Origin: Xanthomonas sp. 3793
GTDB taxonomy: Bacteria; Pseudomonadota; Gammaproteobacteria; Xanthomonadales; Xanthomonadaceae
Reading direction: 5' to 3'
Assembly: GCF_024806835.1 (NCBI RefSeq)
Contig: NZ_JANTYU010000006.1
Coordinates: forward strand, 1-64,000
DNA length: 64,000 bases
Positions within the stretch are counted from its first letter, which is position 1. Each line of letters starts with the position of its first letter. Below are positions 45,731 to 52,875 of this stretch, in pieces. The notes under the pieces were generated by a model. That model did no database searches. It saw only the letters and a list, made by a program, of their open reading frames with translations, and was not told the DNA's origin. The position numbers and the translations under genes were made by a program.

Positions 45731-46573
45731 TCAGCTTACCCATAGCTCAAGCCGTTTTGTGATCTTCCATCCTTTCCCGGTGCGCGCAAGCAGATAGAGC
45801 ATGCCCGTGCCGCACCGTCCGTCGCAACGCTGTTCCGCATACACCAGGGAGTGGGATCCATCGACGACGACCGGCACACTGAGTTGCAGATATCCGGCTG
45901 TGCCCGGGTAAGCCTGATAGAAGGCGGGCCAGTTGATATCCGTCAGCAGTGCGTCGACGTGATCGGTAGATGCCCCGCGGACGTAAGTGCTCTCGGGCAG
46001 CCGTACCTGCACCTGCGCTGCATTTGCCAGCAATAGCGCCTGTCGCGCCTTTGCTGATACGAACCTATGTGCAGCGGTGGACGAAAGTAACTTCTGATCC
46101 AGATTCGAGCCGCACGCCTGCTCTGGCCTCTCAACAGGACAGGTCTGGGTAGACCGATCGAGCAACACCACGGGTTTGCGTTTTGCACGCATGCGAGACG
46201 TGTCCACCTCTGACGCACCAGCATAGACGGGATACCGCTGCTCAGCGACTGCTGTCCAGATCAGGATCACGTCCTGCTTCGATAGAGCTGCAGGCGGCGA
46301 CGGTGATGCTGACTGTTCGGCAGATCCTGTAATGGAGGAAGTGATCGGCTTTGCCAACAGCACGATGGCGAGCAACGATGCAACAAGTAAACAAACACGC
46401 AGGATGCGAGGCCAGCTCATCCGCCTTGGCGACAGGTCGGCTGGTGACGATGGATGCGCAGGGTGAGTGTCGTTGAAGGGATACTCCTTCGACATTTTGT
46501 GTTGTTTCGACTCGTGTGGCGGTAGTTGAGAGGTCACCGGTTGTTCTTCGTAGGGGATTGGTCGAAACAGCAT
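45731..46573 (-). CDS. single-pass membrane protein of unknown function
   Basis: 280 residues. A ~55-residue cytoplasmic N-terminus precedes one membrane helix (VCLLVASLLAIVLLAKPI), then a periplasmic domain with two Cys pairs likely (TCPVERPEQACG and RCDGRCGTG). The end GMLYLLARTGKGWKITKRLE has the look of an NTF2/SnoaL-type strand pair. No family recognised. The ATG at 46573 is the longest; one at 46495 is possible. Confidence 0.68.
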   Translation of the reverse strand: MLFRPIPYEEQPVTSQLPPHESKQHKMSKEYPFNDTHPAHPSSPADLSPRRMSWPRILRVCLLVASLLAIVLLAKPITSSITGSAEQSASPSPPAALSKQDVILIWTAVAEQRYPVYAGASEVDTSRMRAKRKPVVLLDRSTQTCPVERPEQACGSNLDQKLLSSTAAHRFVSAKARQALLLANAAQVQVRLPESTYVRGASTDHVDALLTDINWPAFYQAYPGTAGYLQLSVPVVVDGSHSLVYAEQRCDGRCGTGMLYLLARTGKGWKITKRLELWVS

Positions 46574-46811
46574 GTCTTTGCAACGGCTTGGCGAACGTCA
46601 TCAGGCTCGCGAGGGCACCGCTAGCTTCCGCTCGCTCCTGAAGGGTTGGCAAGTCAGATCGGTTTTGGCACGTCATCAGACCGGGCGGAGCGTCGTTGCC
46701 AATAAAACATTCGAGACGGCGGTGGTTTTTCCCTGGGAGCACTCCTGGCTCTTGACCTGCCGTACATCCCCCACCCGCCATCCTCGCCGCAGACTCAACT
46801 GGAGACACACG

Positions 46812-47144
46812 ATGATGAAGTGGATGGGCACCGCGCTGGCCGCGGCATTGCTGGTGAGCGGTTGTGCCAAGGAGGAGGGCGAGAAGTTCGTTGGCCACTG
46901 GGTCAATGTGCAGACGCAGGAAGAGACGATGGACATCGAGCGCAATGGCGAGACCTTCATGGTCCGCAGCACCACGCCGAAGTTCTTCAGCCGCAAGCCC
47001 AAGACCGAGAGCTACCCGGCGGTCTACAAGAATGGGGCACTGCAGGTGACCAACGATGGCGAGACGGTGAACTTCGCCATCGACGCGGCCAACGGCCACC
47101 TCAACACCGGCGGCGAGCAGTACCAACGCGTGGCCGCCAAGTAG
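46812..47144 (+). CDS. small lipoprotein of unknown function
   Basis: 110 residues with a lipobox (AAALLVSGCAKEEGEKF), then a beta-barrel-like domain, FVGHWVNVQTQEETMDIERN and YPAVYKNGALQVTNDGETVN. Resembles small lipocalin-like exported proteins. ATG 46812 preceded by GGAG at 46801-46804. A terminator-like hairpin follows the stop. Confidence 0.8.
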   Translation: MMKWMGTALAAALLVSGCAKEEGEKFVGHWVNVQTQEETMDIERNGETFMVRSTTPKFFSRKPKTESYPAVYKNGALQVTNDGETVNFAIDAANGHLNTGGEQYQRVAAK

Positions 47145-47162
47145 GGCCGCTGCTGCCGCCAG

Positions 47163-47207
47163 CGCCCGCGTGTGGACCTTGCCGGTCGCACGCGGGCGTT
47201 TGCGTTT
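47163..47207 (+). terminator. rho-independent terminator candidate
   Basis: CGCCCGCGTG (47163-47172) pairs perfectly with CACGCGGGCG (47189-47198), a 10-bp GC stem with a 16-base loop, followed by TTTGCGTTT. It lies 19 bases after the lipoprotein stop at 47144. Confidence 0.7.
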
Positions 47208-47396
47208 GCGGCCCTGCCGGCCGCGCCGAGGGGCTGCTGGCGCTTGCTACGTTGATCAAACGCCGGGCCGGGCGCAGCGCCCGTCGCCCGGCCCGGCGCT
47301 GCCGCTGCCTTCCACCCCGCGCGTGCCTTACAGTGCGCAGGCACGCCAGGGTCATGGCGCTGCCCGACCGATCAATCCAGCAACTACGAGGGTGTC

Positions 47397-47495
47397 ATGA
47401 GCAAGGGGATGGACCAGAAGAAGAGCCAGAAGAAAGAGCCGACCAAGACGCTGAAGGAAAAGCGCGCGGCCAAGCAGGAAAAGAAGGGCAAGTAA
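47397..47495 (+). CDS. 32-residue lysine-rich small protein
   Basis: ATG 47397, TAA 47493-47495, ribosome site GAGGG five to six bases upstream. The product is highly basic and helical (QKKSQKKEPTKTLKEKRAAK), with no hydrophobic segment. Short Lys-rich proteins of this kind may bind nucleic acid. The clean start and ribosome site, and the bias to Lys codons AAG, favour a real gene. Confidence 0.6.
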   Translation: MSKGMDQKKSQKKEPTKTLKEKRAAKQEKKGK

Positions 47496-47567
47496 GCCGC
47501 CCGGCCTGCCAGACGGCAGACGAGGTCAGGCGCAGGCCTGGCCTCGCGGTGTGGCGCCGTGCCAACC

Positions 47568-47960
47568 TCAATGCCCCCCCAGGCGTAATGGGTGCTCAGG
47601 GTTCTCACGGATGAAGCGATCGACCTCCGACAGCTTGGCCGGGAGCGCGGCGCACGGGTGGCTGCGGTAACTGAAGAACCGAAAGCCTGCGCGATACAGG
47701 CGCTCGACCTTGCGCCATTGCGCCTGGTTGCGGGCCGCGGGTGCCTTGAACGAACGCCCCATCACGCACAGCGCGTTACCGCAGCCGGGACACGGAGCCA
47801 TCTGCTCGCGCGGAGCGATCTTGAAACTTCTGCGGCAACCGAAGCAGGCGTGCGCCAGCCGATAGGTGGCGCCGGTGACGGGCGCCTTGGCGAGACGGGG
47901 CTGGCGGGCACCGACTGCGTAACGCAATGCGGTGCGATGCGCTTTGTCGGTGGAACTCAC
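47568..47960 (-). CDS. zinc-ribbon-like protein of unknown function
   Basis: 130 residues. A four-Cys zinc ribbon is plain: ACFGCRRSFKIAP then APCPGCGNALCVMGR. A helical, basic C-terminus follows (NQAQWRKVERLYRAGFRFFS). The start is GTG 47960 with GGAGG eight bases upstream, overlapping the stop of the upstream gene (GTGA), so it is translated with it. Possibly nucleic-acid binding. Confidence 0.75.
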   Translation of the reverse strand: MSSTDKAHRTALRYAVGARQPRLAKAPVTGATYRLAHACFGCRRSFKIAPREQMAPCPGCGNALCVMGRSFKAPAARNQAQWRKVERLYRAGFRFFSYRSHPCAALPAKLSEVDRFIRENPEHPLRLGGH

Positions 47961-48433
47961 TGGCGGACCTCCGCGCCGACCATGGCGGGCTGACGCTGCA
48001 CGACATACCAAGTACTGCCATCGCATGACGCGGTGCCAGCCTGATGCGTGGCGGGCAGTATCGCTGCAACCTCGACAGGCAGAGCCTGCTGCCAATCCAG
48101 GTTAGGGAAGGTTGCAGGGAAGGTCGTGCCGTTCGGATTGGCAGAGTGCGCGTAGATGCCCGTGTCCATCGTGTCCGAATTGAGGTCTGCCCACAGCTGC
48201 CCCGCTGCCCCACGATGCGCCAGACGTTCCTCCAGGTAGCACAGCACACGCACTGCAACCGCGTTCACCATCTGCCGATCTTCCGCGGAGCCGCGGCCGC
48301 GACCGTCCCAGTCCAGATGCGTATGCCACAGATCGAACCAGCTCTCCGGATCCAACCGGTCGACCGCTGCACGTGCCTTGGCTTCTGCACGCGCCCAATA
48401 GCGTTCCATCCGTTTGTGGCGACGTCGGTCCAT
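47957..48433 (-). CDS. hypothetical protein, first gene of a two-gene operon
   Basis: 158 residues. N-terminus is basic and helical (RHKRMERYWARAEAKARAAV), then DPESWFDLWHTHLDWDGRGR, a Trp/His-rich segment, and VRVLCYLEERLA. No family known to me. Its stop overlaps the GTG start of the zinc-ribbon gene. The pair is likely one functional unit, and the WHTHLDWDG segment could hold metal ligands. Confidence 0.72.
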   Translation of the reverse strand: MDRRRHKRMERYWARAEAKARAAVDRLDPESWFDLWHTHLDWDGRGRGSAEDRQMVNAVAVRVLCYLEERLAHRGAAGQLWADLNSDTMDTGIYAHSANPNGTTFPATFPNLDWQQALPVEVAAILPATHQAGTASCDGSTWYVVQRQPAMVGAEVRQ

Positions 48434-48569
48434 CGGTGCGGTCCTGTTCCGGGAGCGCAGTTTCCGTCAAAACACGGCACAGCGTCACCCGCGCTGGCGT
48501 CCCAAAGCTCTGCAATCGGTCAACCAGCCCAGATGCGCTAATGTGGGTTTGTGGATTTAGGAGCTCGTC

Positions 48570-48824
48570 ATGGGCCGTTTGATCATTGTTCTGAGCGCCC
48601 AGCAGCACCAGAGCCTCAAGGCGTTGGCCACTCTGCAGGGCAAGACCATCAGACAATACGCGCTTGAACGTCTCTTTCCTGGCGAAGCGAGCGCCGATCA
48701 GGCATGGCGGGAGTTGGAAAACCTGCTTGAGGGACGCGTCGAGGAAGGCCTTGCCGGCAAGTTTTCCACCAAGAGCGTCAGCGCCATCCTGGATGAAGAG
48801 TTGGCCGAGAGCCGTCGCGGCTGA
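48570..48824 (+). CDS. ParD-like antitoxin, orphaned
   Basis: 84 residues with a ribbon-helix-helix-like N-terminus (LIIVLSAQQHQSLKALATLQ, then GKTIRQYALERLF) and an acidic C-terminus (SVSAILDEELAESRRG), like ParD antitoxins. The partner ParE directly downstream is decayed. It may still repress its own promoter or neutralise ParE from elsewhere. Confidence 0.78.
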   Translation: MGRLIIVLSAQQHQSLKALATLQGKTIRQYALERLFPGEASADQAWRELENLLEGRVEEGLAGKFSTKSVSAILDEELAESRRG

Positions 48825-48827
48825 TGC

Positions 48828-48992
48828 ATGGCTAAGTCCTTACCGACGCAGGCGAAGCCGATCTACGCGGAATCATCAGTCACATCTCAATAGGCCGGGC
48901 GAGGCCAGGTTCGCCTATACATCGCTGACCTATCGAGGTGTGATCTCAAGGATGTTGGATGTAGCAGTCTTCAGAGACACCATATCGGCTGA
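48828..48992 (+). pseudogene. decayed ParE-type toxin
   Basis: Pieces of a ParE toxin are spread over three frames: LTDAGEADLRGIISH (from 48839), then GEARF in a second frame, then YIADLSRCDLKD in a third, ending at TGA 48990-48992. This is the usual N-terminal half of ParE in order, with at least two frameshifts, and the C-terminal half is missing. It lies four bases after the ParD-like stop. Confidence 0.55.
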
Positions 48993-49056
48993 GGTGCTTT
49001 TACTTTTTGATTCCGATTGCTCCCGATAACGCACAAATGGTTGGACCGCGACCGAT

Positions 49057-50178
49057 TTATGGCTTTGGCTCGCGTTTTCTATTGGGGACCTGACGCTTCG
49101 GCACTTCCTGCACCGCCTCCGTTTCGCGCAAGTCCTCGTTGGTACCGTCCACCCGGTCTCCTGCATCAAGCTGCTGCAACACGCGATCGAAATCGCTCAC
49201 GAACAGCTGGTCCTGCACGATGCGGTACTTTTCGAACTCGCTTTCCGCATGAGCTTTGGCGATCTCAGCGGTGACGCGCCCTGTGTCCTGCAACACCTGC
49301 CGGTCGGTCGCTTCGATGAAGCGATTCAGACGTGTTTCCCAATCCTGCATGGTCATCGGAATTTGCCGCAATGCCATGTCCTCGGCCAGGTCAAGATAGG
49401 CCGATACAAGGCGTTGCAACTGCGCCATCTCGCCGGTGGTCAGGTAGTTCTTGGCGACGGCCACATCGAACTTCTGGATCTTCCCACGTGGTGCATCGGC
49501 CTAGGTGGTCAGACCCATGTGTTGCTTGCCGGCATCGGCACGGTGGTAGACGACTTCCGCCGCGGTGCGCCCATGGATGGCCCAGTGCAGCTTGTTCTGC
49601 ACTGTGGCGAAGAACCGCTGGGTTGCCTGCGCGGTGGCATCGTAGTCCAGGGCGGTGGCGTAGATGTCGGTGATCTTCTGGTAGAACTTGCGCTCGGAGA
49701 GACGGATCTCGCGGATGCGCTGCAGCTGCTCTTCGAAGTAGCGCTTGCCGAGCACCGTGCCATCATTCTTCAGGCGCTCGTCGTCCATCGCGAAGCCCTT
49801 GATCGTAAAGGACTCGATGATGGAGGTGGCCCACTTGCGGAACTGCACCGCGCGCTCTGAATTGACCTTGTAGCCCACGGCGATGATGGCCGCGAGGTTG
49901 TAGTGCTTGGTGTCGTAGCTCTTGCCGTCGGCGGCAGTTATTCGAAAATTTCGAATAACTGCATCTGCCTGCAACTCGTTGTCAGCGAACACCTTTTTCA
50001 GGTGGTAGTTGATGGTGTGGGTTTCGACATCGTAGAGCTGGGCCAGCATCTTCTGCGTCAGCCAGACGTTTTCGTCGGCATACGCCGCCTGTACGCCGCC
50101 CTCGCCTGCGGCGGCCACGAAGGTCAGGTATTCGGCCGCGGACGAGCGGACGAGCGAAATTTCATGCTTTTTCGCCAT
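49057..50178 (-). pseudogene. RhuM-like virulence protein gene with amber stop
   Basis: ATG 50178 begins a RhuM-family protein (AAYADENVWLTQKMLAQLYD, AVIRNFRITAADGKSYDTKH, YNLAAIIAVGYKVNSERAVQ, FRKWATSIIESF). It stops at TAG 49501-49503 after GKQHMGLTT. The same frame continues with ADAPRGKIQKFDVAVAKNYL and on to a natural end at 49057, as in full-length RhuM. The stop most simply replaces a Trp TGG. Without it the protein would be ~373 residues. RhuM proteins are common in islands next to restriction and defence genes. Confidence 0.8.
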
Positions 50179-50316
50179 CGATGCCTCCCATGCTGGCGAT
50201 ACCGCACAACCAGGCGTTCTTCGGCCACGAGGTTATCCGGGCGCGCCCGATGACGGTGATAGGCGAACGTGCCGTTCTGCCGTAAGTGATGCTGCCATTG
50301 CGCCGGCTCACGTCCA

Positions 50317-52653
50317 TCAGAACAACGACCCCTGCACGGGCATGACAGTGGATGGTTCTGCTGCTTGCGTAGCGGGTGCCGCCTGCTGCTGCGCACCCAG
50401 CCGCCACGCCAGGCCCGAGATGCGTGCGGCATGCCGGGCGAGCGCGGCGCGGATGACCGCTTCGCTGCCGGCCAGGTGCAGGGCGCGGCGGGCGCGGGTG
50501 ATGCCGGTGTAGAGCAGTTCGCGGCTGAGCACGCGGGCGTCGCGGGTGGGCAGTTGCAGCCAGACGGTGTCGAATTCGCTGCCCTGGGCCTTGTGCACGG
50601 TCATGGCGAAGGCGCTTTCGTGCGCGGGTAGCGCGGCGGGGTGGAAGCCGCGCACCTGGCCGTCGCCGTCGCCTTCGAACCAGGCCACCAATGGGCCCTG
50701 GGCACGGCTGTCGGTGTGGTGGTTGGTGGTGCTGCCGGACTGGTCTGGCCCTGAAGGAGGGCTTTCGTCGCTGCGCCCTGAAGAGGGACTCGCATCGCTT
50801 CGCAGGCAGATGCCGACGTCGCCGTTGAACAGGCCGTGGCGGTAGCTGTTTTCGGTGATCAGCAGCAGGCGGCCCTGGAACCAGGGCGAGGCGCTGCCGA
50901 GACGGCGGGCGCCGGAGCCGGTTTCGGCCAGCAGTTGTTCGATGCGGGCATTGAGGCCGCGTGCGCCCTGCGGGCCGGCGCGTACGGCGGTGAGCAGGCG
51001 CAGGCGCGCGGCATCGCGCAGGGCGGCGGCCGGGTCGTGCGCGTCGGCCAGCGCGCGCCAGTGCGCGAGCAATGCATCGCGGCCCAGGGTGAGCGGGTCT
51101 TCGCCGTCTTCGTGGAAGTGCACGCCGGCCAGCTCGCCACTGCGCAGCAGGGCCAGGGCGGTGTCGGCATCGCCGGCACGCACGGCGTCGGCCAACGGGG
51201 CGAGCGCGAAGTCGTGCGCCTGGCGGTAGCCGCGCAGCAGGTGCACGCGGTGGCCGGCCAAGCCGCCGCTGTGGGTGGCGGCGGGCGTGGTATCGCTGGG
51301 CGCGTTGCCGAGTAGCGCTTGCAGCGCCTGTACGTCCTGCGGCTGCAGGGTGTCGCCGGGGCCGGCGGCCTGGAGGATGGCGGCGAGCACGTCACCGGCT
51401 TCCACCGAGGGCAGCTGGTCGGCGTCACCGAGCAGGATCAGCTGGGTGCCGTCGGCCACGGCTTCGACCAGCTTGCACATCAGCGGCAGGTCGACCATCG
51501 AGGCTTCGTCGACCACGATCAGGTCGAATGGGAGCGGGTTGTCTGCGTTATGGCGGAAGTTCGGGGAATCGGGAATGACGCCTAGCAGGCGGTGGAGGGT
51601 GCTGGCGCCGGTGGGGAGGAGGGATTCCCAGGGGGGCGGCTGGCCCTCACCCGCCCTTCGGGCACCCTCTCCCGCTTGCGGGAGAGGGGAAACGACGGGG
51701 TTTGGTGACTGCTGCACTTGCCCGTGCGGGGCTGCACTGGGAGTGGGTGGCAGTTGGATGCCGTCGGCGATGGCGCGCGCAACCGCGGTGCGCAGGCTTT
51801 CGGCCATGCGCTCGGCGGCACGGCCGGTGGGCGCGGCCAGGGCGATGCGCGGGGCCGGGATGTTGGATGCGTGCGCTTGCGCGATGCGCAACAGCAGCAG
51901 GCGCGCGATGGTGGTGGTCTTGCCGGTGCCGGGGCCGCCGGTGATCAGCAGCAAAGTGCGGCGCAGGGCCAGGGCGGCGGCCTGGGCCTGGCGGTCTGGG
52001 GAGTGGGACGGGGCGGGTGGGTTCGTGCCGTCTTGATGGTTGGATGGCTTGGGTAGGCTCGTGCCTTCCTGGTAGACGGATGGCTCGGGTCGGCCCGTGC
52101 CTTTCTGGTAGACGGATGGCTTGGGCGGGGCCGTGCCCTCACCCGCCCTTCGGGCACCCTCTCCCGCAGGCGGGAGAGGGATCGAGGGGTTTGGGAATAG
52201 CTGTGCGAACAGCGGGGCCAGCGTGGCCGCGTCAAAGGGCGGCGGCGACTGGGCGGCGATGCGCTGCAGGCCCAGCGCCAGGCGGCGTTCGTACTCGCGA
52301 TAGCGGCGTAGGTAGAGCAGGCCGTGTTCGAGGACCAGCGGGCAGTCCGCAGCGGCGGGGTCTTCCGGGTTCGGTTGGTCGACCCAGCGCGAGGCGGCGA
52401 GCGCGCGTTGCCAGTCGGCCGGGTCTGGCAGGGGGGGCGCCGGGCCGTCGCGTTGGTCCAGCAGCATGCTGGCGCGCGCCGGGTCCAGCCCGGCATGGCC
52501 GCTGGTGACTGCCAGGGACGCGAGGGCGGCACCGGCCAGGACCAGGGCGTCGGTCTCCGGGGCCAGGCGTTGCAGGCTTTGGGCGAAGGCCAGGTCCAGC
52601 GTGCGCAGTGCGTCGGCCTTGATCAGCGCGCTGAAGAGGTTTGGGTGATTCAT
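50317..52653 (-). CDS. recD: exodeoxyribonuclease V alpha subunit RecD
   Basis: 778 residues, far longer than E. coli RecD (about 608). Superfamily 1 helicase: Walker A TGGPGTGKTTTIARLL near residue 237, FDLIVVDEASMVDLPLM as Walker B, and the final motif VHKAQGSEFDTVWLQLP and LYTGITRARRALHL. Extra length comes partly from in-frame genomic repeats: residues ~158-172 and ~321-337 both read as AGEGARRAGEG-type peptides, and a 12-residue unit repeats about three times at ~175-210. ATG 52653; about 220 bases with a long repeat separate it from recB. Confidence 0.93.
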   Translation of the reverse strand: MNHPNLFSALIKADALRTLDLAFAQSLQRLAPETDALVLAGAALASLAVTSGHAGLDPARASMLLDQRDGPAPPLPDPADWQRALAASRWVDQPNPEDPAAADCPLVLEHGLLYLRRYREYERRLALGLQRIAAQSPPPFDAATLAPLFAQLFPNPSIPLPPAGEGARRAGEGTAPPKPSVYQKGTGRPEPSVYQEGTSLPKPSNHQDGTNPPAPSHSPDRQAQAAALALRRTLLLITGGPGTGKTTTIARLLLLRIAQAHASNIPAPRIALAAPTGRAAERMAESLRTAVARAIADGIQLPPTPSAAPHGQVQQSPNPVVSPLPQAGEGARRAGEGQPPPWESLLPTGASTLHRLLGVIPDSPNFRHNADNPLPFDLIVVDEASMVDLPLMCKLVEAVADGTQLILLGDADQLPSVEAGDVLAAILQAAGPGDTLQPQDVQALQALLGNAPSDTTPAATHSGGLAGHRVHLLRGYRQAHDFALAPLADAVRAGDADTALALLRSGELAGVHFHEDGEDPLTLGRDALLAHWRALADAHDPAAALRDAARLRLLTAVRAGPQGARGLNARIEQLLAETGSGARRLGSASPWFQGRLLLITENSYRHGLFNGDVGICLRSDASPSSGRSDESPPSGPDQSGSTTNHHTDSRAQGPLVAWFEGDGDGQVRGFHPAALPAHESAFAMTVHKAQGSEFDTVWLQLPTRDARVLSRELLYTGITRARRALHLAGSEAVIRAALARHAARISGLAWRLGAQQQAAPATQAAEPSTVMPVQGSLF
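51643..51690. repeat. palindromic repeat inside recD (copy 5)
   Basis: CCCTCACCCGCCCTTCGGGC then ACCCTCTCCCGCTTGCGGGA plus GAGGG. It is the dispersed repeat, here in frame in recD between Walker A and Walker B, translated as PLPQAGEGARRAGEG. Confidence 0.85.
52020..52135. repeat. 36-base tandem repeat inside recD
   Basis: Three imperfect units of 36 bases with the core GGTAGACGGATGGCT..GGG. They encode SVYQKGTGRPEP, SVYQEGTSLPKP and SNHQDGTNPPAP, immediately following repeat copy 6 and before the helicase core. Confidence 0.8.
52136..52180. repeat. palindromic repeat inside recD (copy 6)
   Basis: CCCTCACCCGCCCTTCGGGC then ACCCTCTCCCGCAGGCGGGA. In frame in recD, translated as PLPPAGEGARRAGEG, just before the tandem repeat. 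Confidence 0.85.
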
Positions 52654-52680
52654 GAGGTGGAGGCCTGACGGGCGGACGGA

Positions 52681-52795
52681 CCCTCACCCCAACCCCCGCT
52701 CCGCGCCCCAGCCCGCGCCAGCGGTGCGGGCGCTCCAAGGCATGCGCGCCAGTGGCGCGCAACCAGTGCCTTATCGCCCCGCGGGGAGAGCGGCT
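52681..52795 (-). repeat. long dispersed repeat, copy B
   Basis: The complement of the sequence at 25791-25901: ccctcaccccaacccccgct, cgctccaaggcatgcgcgcc, accagtgccttatcgccccg. It fills about half of the recB-recD gap. The rest of the gap holds nothing recognised. Confidence 0.85.
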
Positions 52796-52875
52796 TTGGT
52801 GCGTCGGCGCTGACCGGGTGTGCACTCTCCCGGTGCGAGCGCGGCCTTGGTGCGTCGGCGGTGACGAGCTGTGCG

